A stretch of 64,000 bases of DNA, taken from positions 9,251,964 to 9,315,963 of the forward strand of contig OY741280.1 in the NCBI GenBank assembly GCA_963514095.1. The letters are read 5' to 3'. Below, one piece after another: positions 48,286-60,845 of the stretch (positions are counted from its first letter, which is position 1; every line of letters begins with the position of its first letter). The DNA is from Eutrigla gurnardus. Taxonomy: Eukaryota > Chordata > Actinopteri > Perciformes > Triglidae. A program made the position numbers and the translations under genes. Under the pieces are notes generated by a model, which saw only the letters and a program-made list of their open reading frames with translations, ran no database searches and had not been told where the DNA came from.

Positions 48286-50949
48286 CTATATCAAACACAC
48301 TTGCTTGCTAATATGGAAACATACAAATCTCCCTGTGTGGTGTCTCTAACTCTACAGGATATGATGCATGGGTATCTGTAAAGAGAGTTTGAGATAAAAG
48401 CTTTTCTTGTCAGGAGACAAGGAATGAACTATATGAACTTTTCATGAGAAACTTTTCATTCCACCTGTTGTTCTTCTATTTATTTTATCTCTACATATTT
48501 GCCTCAATAAATATGTTCTATCTTTCCAGCTGCAGGCTGCTGCACAATGCATTCCAATAAAGGAAAGGTGAAAGGAATGAATATTCAAATATTCACACCT
48601 GTGATATGAACATGTGTGCAGTAAAAGTGGCCGTACAAGTCATATTTACCAGTAGATAAGTAGTAGATGACCACATGGCAGACACGTACTACACGGTGCC
48701 ATGATACTTCCCATCTTAACGGGGATCAGGACACAATGGATTTTGGGATATTGACAGTTGCAAAGGACACCCCTTGCTCCAGGATTTGGCCAAACAAAGA
48801 TTGCATAACGAAGAGCTGTTGAAATGGGACCCATCCATTATTTTCTGTCTAGAAATGCAGATTTCCAAAAGAGCCATCCATTGAATTGGGGCACAGTGAA
48901 AAATAGACTTTCCTCACAGTGAGAATATTCAATTTAACATTGCAAGCACAGGTGTGACTGATAACGCTAATAACGGTTTTGTCCCATTTAGACGCGCCAA
49001 TAAGCCATGAGCCAGTGAGACGGGGCACACAGCGCAGGAACAGGGTATTGGCCACTGTGTTATTAACATTTTCACTTATACAGAGGTTTTAAGAGTAAAA
49101 AGAAAATCAGTAATGAAAACCTTGATGGCTATTTTTGAGGCCTTTTAATCTAATAATCATAATTAAGGCTCCATTTTAGATGTACTGTAGGTGATACTTT
49201 TTCTTTATGGGGGATTCAAATAATCCATGACACTGCAGTCCCATTAATGATAGCATAGGCTGCATCTTAATCTCAAAAGCCACCCCCTCTGACTTTTAAA
49301 GAGCATAATGAAAATTGTGGAACCAGAGGTTACATGTATCCAATCAGGCTTATTCCCTCTCTTGTTGGTGAATCCGTTTAAGATTCTGCTGCTCACTTAC
49401 TGATGTAATGTAATTGATTTTTCTGCCCGCTTTTTGTCATTTTTCATGTGTGCATGCATTAACTCCTCATGCTCTCGGTGAAAGCTTCTGTTATACATCA
49501 CACTGCATCCAGCATAATGGATGAGGTATCAAGTGAATTTTCAGTGACTCTGTTTAAAAAAACAACAACAACAAAAAACACTGTAAATCACAATTAAAAA
49601 GAGCTCAGACTGATTTTAATGTTCCTGCAGGAGAGTTATTACTTTGTATTGCTTCATGTCTCGACATCTTTATGTGGCTCTCCATTTATTCAGTCCACAA
49701 CAAATAATTTTCCTCTCAAATTTGTGTTCCAGCATCACGTCATCTAGATCATGATGAATCTGAACATGTCACTATGGAGTCTACATCCTGAGGTTTGTCC
49801 TCGGTGTGCCGGCATGTGTGAATTTGGCGTGATCCCAGATACTTTATTGTAAATTAATTTAAGCATTTAACTTAAGCATTTAACATGATCAAATGTGCAT
49901 CTTGACCATTTGTTTCTCATCAATTCATTGCCTTATCCTGGTTATTCATTCATTCACTGACCTTCATTACTTATTTGATTGTCTTTTTTTTTTACTATTC
50001 AAAGACTAAAAGGCATTTGAAGTGATTCCCTGGTGTTGGAATCATTTTAAAAATAACAAAATTATACTTTATTCTTTTTTCACCTTATAAACAGGTATGG
50101 TAGACATCCTTTTTAGTCATAAGGACTCTCACTCAATCACTGTCTTTCGTATTATTTATTCTAAGATGGGTGGGATTTTTTCATGTCAGGGAGAGTTTAG
50201 TGATGGAAGAGATGCAGGCTAGCAGTGAAATGCAAATAGAGCACATTTAATTGCAATTTAAGTACAGAGGTACTTGAACTTTAGTTATTTCCATTGAGTT
50301 TTTTCCATATTCAGCACTTAACAGATATAGTTTTTTTTATTAGGTGAGACTTTCTTTTAGGTGGCTAAAATACATTTTGCTGCTGGCCCCTTCCATAGCA
50401 TTACATTGCTTTGCTCCTGTGTTGGTACTCCTGTCTGCTTCTCCAAACTGGAGGTCTGCAGACCACCTTGTAGGCTACTGTAAGTAATACACTGACTGTA
50501 CTGTTGATAAATAGCTCAAACAACTCCCCTTCAAAACACCCAAACTATGCCTTTTATATATTCCAGCGTTTGCGTCAATCCGGAAAGAGATGCATTTCTT
50601 TGGATTGACCGCTAGGGGGTGTAAACCAAATAACGTGGAAACAAGGCGTATGACCTCCACCCTACACTGCTGCATCACACTCTGATTTCTCTCGACATTG
50701 CCGCCCTCTGCATGCACTAGTCCCGCTTCCTCTTCTAGCACTAAACAAGCTTGTTTGAGTGCTGTGAAAAATGAGCCATTTAAGCTAGCAAGCTGGATAC
50801 TGTGTCACAGTGTGAAGCCCCAAATCTGATTGCTATGGAAGCAAAATTACCATCGATTTGATTTGCAGAGATGAATTAAGTAGCATTACAGAAACCCTCA
50901 GTAGCCTGACAACATTACCACCACCGGCTCAACCACTTAATTGTTGTTG
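48283..50949. other. Intergenic block
   Basis: Repeat-poor, conserved-looking sequence at about 48930-49480 and a possible dispersed repeat at about 50450-50760. Small AAC run near 49560. No exon supported. Confidence 0.4.
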
Positions 50950-50982
50950 TTTTTTTTTTTTTTGGGGGGGGGGGGGGGGGGG
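50950..50982. repeat. T14G19 compound homopolymer
   Basis: 14 T followed directly by 19 G, the mirror-strand equivalent of the C19A13 tract at 31374-31405. Exact lengths may be assembly-dependent. Confidence 0.88.
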
Positions 50983-52759
50983 TGTTGAGTGACACCACTT
51001 CTCTCCCCTGCTTGTGTATGACGAGATCTTCTGCCGTCTGCCTGCCCAAGCAATTTAAATCTATCTTTTGAATGCGCTCATTAATATCACGACGCACGCC
51101 TTTGTGTACGCACATACGTGCCGACACGCAGACACGCACTTATAGCTCTCGACAGTTCCTCACAATTCACGTCTATCATCGTCAAAAACACTTGTCAACA
51201 TAATCTTTGAATTTATTCAGCAGTATGCATGAGCTCAGCACACATCACTGTGCTCTTCCATGTAAACAGCTTCTGGAATTGCTAATGCTTGTTTACCTCA
51301 ATTGTGTACAGACTCAATCGAAGGAATAGCATATTTCACATGAATTATCACTCTCGAGAGTTATTAGAAACGTTGGCATGGACAGAACTCATACGTTTTG
51401 CTGACCAACCTTTATGTTAAAAATCATACATCAGGACCAACTATGAAATGTGTGGCTCAGTTCAGCGGTACTTCAATACGATCAAGGTGTGGATGGATCA
51501 AATGAGTCTTTACTGCTGTTTTCTCCAGCCTGATCCTTCTCCTGTCCCGGCCTCTCTATCGGTACCCTTATCCAGGTGGTATCACTCCCGGCCATTTTAC
51601 TTGATAATGTCAAGGCCTCACATTCTGTCCATCTGATAAGGGATGGTGAGTTGGTAGGTAAAGGAAAGCTTTCTCTCTTCACCTCCGCCTTGAGCAGATC
51701 TAATCTCTCCTTGTTATCGACTACAGACATATCCGTGGTGTAAATAAATACCTGGATATAACTTTTATCCTACACATGCATCAAATATCTTCATCCATAC
51801 TTGTATATTAAACTTGTAGTGTAACATATTATGTTAAGCACCGTTACTGAAGTTCTAGTAAGTAAGTGAGTAAAATAATTTAATAATTTAGGAGTAAAAT
51901 AGATGACAACGCAGGGTATGTTTTAGGGCAGGGCTACCTTTTGATTGACAGGCCGTTACAACATGAACCGCAGCCTCACTACGGTAGCGCTACCAATGCA
52001 ATTAGCTACTAAGATTAAAGTTGCTGTAAAGTTTACCTTGAATTATCAAAGCTTACCTTGTTAAGAGCTTCAGATGATATCCAGAACATAAAAAGCCAAA
52101 ATGGTGTCGGCTCGAGGCAGAGGAGAGGCCCCTGTTTTTTGTCTTCCAACAAGCCCCCTAAGCATCAATGCATGGATTAAATGTAATGTTGTACTGTTAG
52201 CTTTCTGTAGCTCAAGGTGTATTTTGTTAATCTTGTTTCCCCCATGTACTAGTTAGGGAGGCTAATTGGTTTTCAGTTTATTTATTTCACTTCAGGTTAC
52301 GACGTTTGCTACTTAAATTCAGAATGGTTTCGGTTTGTTATGCTGGCATTGGGCTACTGTGAGCTCCGGCCTTGAGTCTCCGATAACCTCTGAGGTTATA
52401 AATAAATACCACTGACTTGTCTAGTGGCTGCTTGGGACTTGGGAAAGATGGGGGCTTGTTGGTCACCACCTCGGCATAGCACTCGGCCACTACATCTACT
52501 GATATTTATTATTTTTCTAACAAAACCTCACATTTGAGAGGGTGCAACCAGAAAAGGTATTTTTGCTCATTAGATTCTTATCAGTGATTAAGCACCTATC
52601 AACACTGATGTACATTAATGGTCCATTTCAGCACAAACACATTAATGATTCATCTTTTTGTTTTACAAGACTAGAAAAATTACTAGAATTATGACTGTGC
52701 AGTGTCAGCATCGGCTCACAAGCCATGTTGTAACTTTCACCACTTTATCATTTTGTCAC
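50983..52759. other. Intergenic block, possible old LTR-like sequence
   Basis: No gene. Sequence about 52180-52500 ('GTTATAAATAAATACCACTG' followed by a GT-rich stretch) has the look of an LTR with a polyadenylation signal, but I see no TG...CA ends or duplication, so I do not call it separately. Confidence 0.35.
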
Positions 52760-52970
52760 ATTAGAGTGAAGTTTGTGTCAAATCTTCAAATGTGTTGGGT
52801 GAGGGCACAATGACCTTTGACCAACAATATACTTTGAGTTGATCATTGAGTCCAGGTGGACATTTGTGTCAGATATATCATGATATATCAAGGCTTTTCT
52901 GAAATATCTGATTCACGAGACGTACGTACAGACGATACCTCCCAGCCACCGCTGTGGCCAGCTTGATGCA
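52760..52970 (+). repeat. Second copy of the DR1-bearing teleost repeat
   Basis: Contains 'TGACCTTTGACCAACAA' (from 52811), 'GATCATTGAGTCCAGGTGG', 'ACATTTGTGTCAGAT', 'GATTCACGAGACGTACG' and 'CAGCCACCGCTGTGGCC', following the canonical order of the family also seen at 36905-37085. It preserves a longer 3' part than the first copy. The DR1 core TGACCTTTGACC is intact. Confidence 0.65.
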
Positions 52971-55602
52971 TAAAAAAAAAACAATAATTGTATCATTGTT
53001 TGACCCAAAGACCAATGCATCTATTCAATCCATCACTTCTGACATCATGCTAAATATAGTTTGCTCAATGTTGGCATAAACGGCAGGTAAGACAGAAATA
53101 AAACGGCAAACTAATACTCAGAGATCCACAGCGACGCACACACTCACAATCCCATTCCCCCCTTCCCCTCCCCTCTTTCACGATTGCATAACGTAATGAG
53201 GCGCCATGAATACGCAGCCTGCATATATACAGGCCTATTTGTACTTGCAGAGGAGGAATTTGGATAGATGGCTGAAGTAATTCCACATGAAAGTAATTTT
53301 AACCAGGTCCAAGCCTCTGAGCGAGAGAATATCTGCTTCCCCATCAGCTATTTGTCATGCTATTGTTGGAGGACTCTGGCTAAACAAAAAAGGTCACGAT
53401 GGGAGCAGATATAACTCAGCGAGAGGAGAAAAATACATCATGGGAAAGGTATGGAAAAGTATGGGCAGAGATAAGACAGCGGCCATGGGGACGAGAGATA
53501 TAAGTGTAAGATTTGTTTTGTCTGAAGCAGCAGTGGGCACAGACGGTAGAGAGGGAAAAAAAAGGAAGGAAGAAAGAGCAGCAGGAGGAATGCTCAGAGG
53601 AAGCAACATAATGTCAAGCTCCCGTCCTGGCTAATCTCTTGTAGTGTCGGTAGTCGTGTAGTGCTTGGTGGGTTAACTCCTGTGTCTCCACGGACTCCGG
53701 CTCAATTCCTTTCCGATTGAGCATTTGGGCCCGGCTAATTTCAGCTGAGCCCCGGTCCACAGACTGTGTGCGGTGATTGATCTGACTCATTTACAGGCCC
53801 GAATGTTTCCACTCACACTGCCCGGTGTTTGTTAGATAGTGGGCCACTGGAAGAAACCCCTCATGATGCACCAACTAACCAGTGCAGGATAGTTTGGGAT
53901 TGTTATTTCCACAACTGAATTCTTAAAGGGACATTTAGTCATCTCTTTCAAAGGCATAATGATGTAATGTATTGTTTATGTTTTTTTATTATTAAAAGAA
54001 ATAGAAAGGGACTTTGGGGAAATACCACAATGCTCACAGTGTGTTAATGGCCATGAATAATACCACATTATAATTAAACCACAGTGTTTTAACATGATAT
54101 ACAACCATCTCATTAAATACCTTTAGAGTTTTCACCCAACTGACGTGAGCTAGGTGATTAGCAAATTCCTTTTTTGTTTATAAACTGCTTTGACATGCAA
54201 GGACAGAAATCCTGTCATATGTATAAGCAATAAATAGTAGCAAAATAATAGTTTTGCTGTGAAACTTCTAACTCTATTCCACCCATATGGATAATTTGAC
54301 TTCATCCATCTGGCTGCCTTTTGTCTTCTTCATAAAAAATACTGCTTACTAGATAAACCTGTGGCAGGAGCATAGAGCCAATCAGAGGCCCTCTCATCAA
54401 ACACACCCTGGATAACAGGCAAACATGGTTGTGTCTGAAACTTGCCTTTTATGTATTCCTTCAGCAGGTGTGGTGACGCTTGTTACTCCTTTAGGGAACA
54501 ATAAACTAGAGAATAGCCTCACCGGCTACGTCTGAAGCCCAAACCTCACCTACTTCATCACAGAATAAATAGCACACCATGCTGATGTCTGAGGCTCCTC
54601 GTAACCGTGTCATTTTAACAATCAACTCATGACTGACTCAAGATGAGCCTCTTACTAACGAAATGTTTGACAAAGTAGTTCAATAAAGAAAATAAACTGT
54701 GAAATTCTACCTATGAATAAAAACTGAGCAACCCTCCACGCCCGTGAAAAATCTCTTTGCCATATTATCATCGACACCAGGGAGCAAGCCAGACTGCGGG
54801 AGGAGGGATGTAGAGATCTGTACGAGGGCAGGGGGGAAATAAGAAGGATGAAGAGCCACTCCATCTCCACATCTATATTGAATGCCCTGCAGTTGTAAAA
54901 TAAAGCATTTGCTGTCAGTGTGCCGTGTATGTGCAGGCTGTTCCATAACAGAAAACTTAAAGCCTCCGCATAGGTTCAGTATAACACCATGCGGGACTCG
55001 GGAGTCTGTGCTGCTCTTTGGATATTAATACACCCAGCCCTCCGCGGGGTGCAGACACACAGCTCAGCAAGCTCTCATGCCTGCTTCATCACAGCCAGTG
55101 GTGGTGACACCTGGTATAGATCGCCTCACCTCACCCTTCCACGATCCGTTGCATGTTTTCACGTGGAGACACACACATATGCTCTGCCTGGCATGTGACC
55201 CTCTCGCCTCCTCAGCCTAACCTTGTCACTGTGTTTTCCATGCTCTTCAGAAACCTAGTCACCCTTTGGAAAGGCTAAACACACACACACACATTCCAGC
55301 ACACACCCTGCCACAGCCTAATGCATGGACAGTGTGACATGACCCTGTGTGTTTCACGGGTGACCCGTTTCCAAAGCTTGCGCGCTGTTAATAACACACA
55401 CTACCACCCATGGTGACACAAATGCTTTTCAGACAGAGCGATGGGAAATGCTTGAGGGGCCATTTGCTTGGCAAAGGTCACCTGACAGCCGGAGGCACTC
55501 AAACGCAATGGTAGAATACTTAACCTGAACTGCCGAATGCTTTGTTGCACGGAACCGTCTGAGAAGCCAATATTGGAAACTATTTGGAAAAGGGCAGGCC
55601 CT
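52971..55602. other. Intergenic block
   Basis: No exon seen. The stretch 53640-53830 is repeat-free and of higher GC content, with CNE-like character. Short CA run near 55277-55292. Confidence 0.4.
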
Positions 55603-55806
55603 TTAAACATACGTGGCAGCTGATTGGATGAACCATTTGTCAATTGATAGCTTACTGATGCAAGTCGGGAGGGTAGCAAACATATCTTCTCCATTGAGAA
55701 AACCCTTCAGTTCAATTCTTTGCTCTTCTTTCAATAAAGAAAAACTCTCCGGTTCTGACACATGTGATGCTATTGCAGCATCTGTGCTAACCTCTCCGGG
55801 TGCCAT
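55603..55806 (-). pseudogene. RecQ-like helicase fragment, broken Walker A
   Basis: The minus-strand reading frame of 67 codons starts 'MAPGEV' and contains 'LLKEEQRIELKGFLNGED' followed by 'MFATLPT'. In RecQ-type superfamily 2 helicases this is motif 0 (the conserved glutamine), then the segment leading into the P-loop, normally PTG-x-GKS. Here the frame reads PTCISKLS, so the P-loop glycines are gone and the family match stops. Short helicase pieces of this kind occur many times in fish genomes, apparently dispersed with a repeat. Two overlapping frames (to about 55401) have no further match. It is most likely a decayed repeat-borne fragment rather than a gene. Confidence 0.5.
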
Positions 55807-56949
55807 GTAAGGTAACTTTATGGAAGCCTTACATTTTTAATGTAAGGGGACATGAGGTCCAGGATCATGATGGCCCTAAAGACACTTTGGCAAAGTGTGG
55901 TTTTGTCAAATCAAATGCATTTGGTGTTGTATTATCTGGAACCTTGGAAGATCTATAAGATAGATGTGTAGCAGTTGCTCTCACAGTCAAATGGGTTCTA
56001 TATGCTGAATAATGAGTCTGTTGTTATTGCTGAGAAAATACTAAAAACACTATTTGTTTGTGCTAAAAAGCGTTGGCCACGTAGCCAAAGCTTAATTTAG
56101 CTTATTCCAATGTGCCATAGAGCTCGGTTGTTGTCCAAAAACACAACAATTAGTCAATTCATTACAATGAAATGTGTTGATAATCACAAAACAACATCAG
56201 GCTCATGACTACCACCTTACAAGCTGTAGCCGTCCCACAAGACCCCCCTGAGCAGATACAGACCCACACACAGATTTTATGGGGAAAGTCAACACCTTTA
56301 TGGGCTTGTGAGGAGGTCAGGACTCATACGGTCAAAGGGAATCATAAAGTGGTGGCCACACATCTTCACGCACGTTTCCAAACTGACCAGCTGACCCTCA
56401 TTAATGATGTAATTGCAGGTTTTGTGACAATGGGGGGAAAACATGTTTCCACGGAGGCAAAGTGGGATGCGGTGGAATGTCGGAGTGTATGCATGGAGGT
56501 TTTTAAATCTGCATACAAGGTTGAGGTCACAGCCTTTATTTCTGCTGTTCTCCTCCCGTTTTCAATTGTGCAGTAAAACGTCCCCCCGCAGATTGAAGTC
56601 AGGGTAATTACACGGCCTAAACGACATAATTTTGTTCCTGTGTATGCCATAAAAGGCCTGCTCCAATCCGGCCTGCATGTCTCCTCTCCTTCCCTGAATA
56701 CAAAGGTGATGCATGATATCAGGCACATGGAGATCTTATTAATACTGAGAACAGTCACCAGCATATTCTCAGATTCACAGGAGACCCCGAAGATGCACAG
56801 CACCCACCCCTGTGTTACAAGATGCAAGCTCACAAACACGATGATACATGCAGCAAAAAGGAAGGAACTTCATGCTCATGGGGTGAGAATCAACTTTCAC
56901 TCTTGCATCCCTGCCCCTGCATTGTAAGACAGCAGAGAACTCCTGAGAT

Positions 56950-56952
<3 letters not shown>
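55807..56952. other. Intergenic block, nothing recognised
   Basis: ORFs of 123 and 157 codons (56205-56576 plus, 56366-56839 minus) overlap each other on opposite strands and show no motif. No gene supported. Confidence 0.45.

Positions 56953-57012
<60 letters not shown>
56953..57012. repeat. (CT)30 microsatellite
   Basis: Uninterrupted 60-bp CT run. Confidence 0.97.
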
Positions 57013-57013
<1 letters not shown>

Positions 57014-57308
57014 ATCCACTCTTCCCTGATCTCCTCCTCACACACCTTTAGCTGAAAACTGCTTCTCGTATCCCCCCCTTTTCTCGATGCTGATCTATCA
57101 CTCTCCAGCCTCCTCTATCCCTGCCGCTCTGGCGCTCAATGTCAGATGTAGTTCATACAGCAGCAGCGCGCCCGGTCACACACACACGAACACACAGTTT
57201 ATCACTATCACATTCGCAGCGCTTCCTATGGCTGTTATATATACAATTGATTTATCATCATCTCCGCCAGGGGTATCATGCAATGGCTTACGTGTATCTA
57301 CTGTATGT

Positions 57309-57321
57309 ATGTGTGTGCGTG

Positions 57322-57363
<42 letters not shown>
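57309..57363. repeat. (GT)n microsatellite
   Basis: GT run with two GTGC interruptions early on, about 27 units. Confidence 0.95.
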
Positions 57364-57366
<3 letters not shown>

Positions 57367-57636
57367 ACACTTTTGTGTCTGTCCACACCTCATCTCGCAT
57401 TCTGCTGCAGCAAGCTGCATAATATTTTGGGTGGCCAGTTACGCCTGCGTGCCCAAGGACTTCTGGTGGATGCGGTGTGTCACAGATTGTCAAAAAACCT
57501 TTTATTTCATATCCTTTATGCTGCCATTGGCTGCCAAATTGTATTGCCTCATACTGCCTCACTACTGCCCCCTAGCGAGTAGGGGATAACACAGCGAGTG
57601 CTTCATTGACCCCCCTCTCTGCTGTCAGAGACACAG
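57364..57636. other. Intergenic block, nothing recognised
   Basis: Unique sequence between the GT run and the hAT-like insertion. Confidence 0.45.
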
Positions 57637-58048
57637 GCTTTAAACCATGCTCTTCAACGTTTTCAGGCCAAGGACCCCCAAAGCTTAGTGACCGGTGGAG
57701 GGACCCCCTATTACATATCGTAAACCATCCTAAAACGAGCCAATAATAATGTGCAGCCTATAGTGCCATGTATAACAGTAAGCCATTAAAATAATAATCA
57801 TTGACAGATTAATATTTTAATTCTGTTTTTTAAATTTCCTCATCCCAATTTGTCAACATAATATTAAACAAACAGGAAGATTTATATTTGCTTAATATAA
57901 GTTGTGTTCAGCTTCAGAAGTATTTTTGGATATATTAAAATTTTTAAAAGAAAAAAGTCTGGGATCAAATCATTTCAGGAAACCCCTGCAGTAACTCTGC
58001 GGACCCCCAAGGGGTCCCGGACCCCCTGTTAAAGATCTCTGCTTTAAA
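57637..58048 (+). mobile_element. Small hAT-like MITE with 8-bp duplications
   Basis: Two copies of 'GCTTTAAA' (57637-57644 and 58041-58048) enclose a 396-bp element. Its ends are imperfect inverted repeats: 'CTCTTCAACG' with 'AGGCCAAGGACCCCC' on the left against 'GGGGTCCCGGACCCCC' and 'TGTTAAAGATCTCTG' on the right. Intact relatives in fish have the same 'aaggacccc ... ggggtccc' ends. No transposase is encoded. The boundary may be shifted by 1 bp, since CTTTAAAC/CTTTAAAA also nearly match. Confidence 0.75.
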
Positions 58049-58064
58049 ACGATCTGTACCATTA

Positions 58065-58375
58065 TATACGCGTAGTTGTTCTAGCAGCACCTACTGTGCT
58101 GTGTCATTAAGTTCCAGTCTAATTTTAGCTCTGTTTTTGGTCCCCACCAACATATGTAGTTCTTTAGCGACTACATCCTCGCTTAAGTTCACCAGCTAAT
58201 CACTAAGTATGTCTGTCTGCTGTTTGATGCCGGGCAGATGGTGAACAGAGGATTTGTTAACCTTTTTCACTTGAAACAGCTGAGTGCAGCTAAAAACAAA
58301 GCTATGAAAACAGTCACAGGCTGGAAAACCACAAAAACGATGTACAGTAAAAAGCTTAAAAGCTCTCCAGAGGAC
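58065..58375 (+). repeat. Degenerate teleost interspersed repeat
   Basis: Segments 'TTTTTGGTCCCCACCAAC', 'TTCACCAGCTAATCACTAAG', 'GTCTGTCTGCTGTTTGATGC', 'GAAACAGCTGAGTGCAGC' and 'CAGTCACAGGCTGGAAAAC' follow the order of a repeat frequent in percomorph sequence. Class unknown to me; edges approximate. Confidence 0.5.
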
Positions 58376-60171
58376 TCCTGATTGACATGATAATTATGTG
58401 TGGGTTATGACCATTAATTCATCGTAATCAATAATCATATTGATCATTTAGCAGCTTTTACTAATCCTGCCTACTGATTGTTTATTGATAAGAGAAAGTG
58501 GTTTATATCAGTAACATGCTTGTGTGTGTTGCATCATTATGTGTTAGTAAGGACACCACAGTTTACGCTGACTGCATTATTTAACACAAAAGCATGCAGC
58601 AATTTAAACAGAGGGGAAATGTTACACTGTCATTTATTTTATTGTGCCCATATTGATTCCATGTAAGCCCTCCCTAATTCAAGCTACCACACAACGGTGT
58701 TACTAATTGTTACAAAGCGAGCAGTTTAGAAGGCTCCAAAGCAGAGTTTAATCTAAGTGGGGATCCCAGAGGACTTTTTGCTATTGATACCTGGAGACGG
58801 GTGGATTGAGCGGAGATCTCCAAGTGTATCCGTGTCTCTTCGCAGACACATTGTCAATATCCTCTCTCGACCCCGCATCTTTGTTTTCTAAACGCTCAAA
58901 CCCGTCAGGGAATGCATCTTTAAGGCCGTGGCGACTTGAACTAAATTAAAAATACAGTCCTATTATTCAGCAGCTCGTTAGCTGCTCCCTTGCCAAATCG
59001 GCCCTTTCTTTTTGGTAGATGAAAATTCACCGGAGCAGAGGCCATTGTGTTTCATGCCATTAAGTTAACCATCGTCTGTTTTAATCGTTCATCCATATCT
59101 ACAGGTGAGCGGGAAAGTGTCGAGAAAATCACTTGTAGCTACTGGATACACTTCAACTAATGAGCAGCTGGACATTTCTGACTAGAAGGGTCTGACCTTT
59201 TTTTTTTAATCAATTTGTAAGACAGTTGCATTTTATTACCACATCCCTTTGCTCGTTTTGTTATTTGGCACCCTTATGATTATTACCTCCTCAGCTGTTT
59301 CTTACTCAAATTAATACGAGACTCTGTTTATTCATTTTCCATTTGCTCTCATCTTCCTCTCACCCTCTGCCTCTGACTATGCAGGAGCTTGGAATGATGC
59401 AACAGCAAGCCATGTAGAGGAAAAAAAGCTTGTACTCGTCAAATGACATATTCCCATACGTGCACTTTTATTGGCTTGTTCAGTGAGTAACTATTTTTAA
59501 TCAAATATGGTCAACATTATTATGACTTAGCCTTTTTGGAAAGTTGTTGACATGTAAAATATTTTTTATAAACAATGTAATGGCTGATGCATTGCCATCT
59601 TTCACCCTGCCCTGTCTGTCTTCTATCTGTACCTCCACAACTTCTTCCACCACCAAAAGGGCTTTAAATCTAATTCTGAATGGCAATTTGTTTTCTCTTG
59701 CACGCCAAAAGAAAGGGCATCCTAATAAAGCCCAGGATATCAAAGTGTCCTTTTGCGAAGGCAATTTATAGCAGAGGGGCCATGGCTTCTCTTTACCGCA
59801 TGCATGTCCTGTTTACTTCACTAAGGACTTGTTTTATGCATCTAAATCATGAATAATAATAATGATGATGGAGCCTTCGTCTTGGCACTCCATCACAGCT
59901 TGAACCCGCGCCATAGCTGGCTGCATAAAACCAACTGCAGATGGAGAAAGGGAGATTTATTTACCAAGTTTCTTTTTCCTCTCGGTAGAAGAATGTATCC
60001 TTTGCGAGCATTCTGTTTTAGAGGGTTTGGCATTTTGGCAAATAATTAGGAAAGATTTTCATGACATTCATGTCGATAAGGTTTACAGAATTGATGGTGA
60101 GTTGTATTAAAGGAGAGAAATAGAGACAGAGAAGACTGATGCGCAAATGGGAAACGGAATAAGGATGCAGA
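58376..60171. other. Intergenic block with a conserved-looking segment
   Basis: 58690-59080 is repeat-free, with words such as 'GCAGTTTAGAAGGCTCC' and 'GCATCTTTAAGGCCGTGG', and could be regulatory. No exon or RNA gene supported. Confidence 0.4.
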
Positions 60172-60202
60172 AGAGGCGGAGGAGGAGGAGGAGGAGGAGG
60201 AG
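60172..60202. repeat. (GGA)n trinucleotide repeat
   Basis: About ten GGA units within a longer purine-rich stretch (60100-60250). Confidence 0.92.
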
Positions 60203-60819
60203 CTGACCAGGAGGAAAACAGAGAGAAAGGAGAAGCAGCAGGAGGGGGGGGCACAGAAAATGCAGGGGGAGTAGAAGACAGACAGCGGTCTATGGAGGAG
60301 ATTGATCCCTTCTTGATCCTGGGATGGAAATTTAGAGATCACAGCTTGGGATGTTTCTCTGAACAGGAAACAGATAGATGGAAGACCACATGGAGAGAGA
60401 GTGAGGAGCGAGAGAGCATGGAGAGAGAGACAGAGCTGGAAAAACTCTCTCTCTCTCTCTCTCTAACAGTAGTGTAAAAGATTTCTCTCTGCCACTTGTG
60501 ACCTTTAAAAATGGACAGCAGGGCCTCTTACTGCAGTCCTCCTTTGCCTGCCTTCCTTAAAATTGCGAGCAGCCATTTACTCCCAGTATTACATGTCTTC
60601 CCTCTAAGGACTCCAAACAGAACTGCATCTGAAATAATTATATCTGGACCCCATGCTGAGATTCACGGCTGCAAAAAAAAATAAAACATAAGCCCCTGCT
60701 GTGCACTAAGGCACCCATCTCTGCTTCTGAAAGCACTTCATGGCTTCTTCTTCTTCGCACAAGAATCACATAGATATGACGGTGATGCTTTTGTTCTTCT
60801 CTGCTCAGTCACTTCTGAC

Positions 60820-60845
60820 CACACACACACACACACACACACACA
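60820..60845. repeat. (AC)13 microsatellite
   Basis: Perfect 26-bp AC run. A shorter CT run lies upstream at about 60447-60464. Confidence 0.93.

Noticed and set aside
8317..51938. Identical 14-mer AGGGCAGGGCTACC at 8317-8330 and 51925-51938
   Set aside because: Several 14-mer coincidences are expected in a 64-kb window, and the flanks do not align well.
52180..52500. Possible solo LTR
   Set aside because: A polyadenylation-like signal is present, but there are no TG...CA ends, no duplication and no primer-binding site that I can see.
56205..56839. ORFs of 123 and 157 codons on opposite strands
   Set aside because: They overlap antisense to each other and neither shows a family motif. Probably chance.
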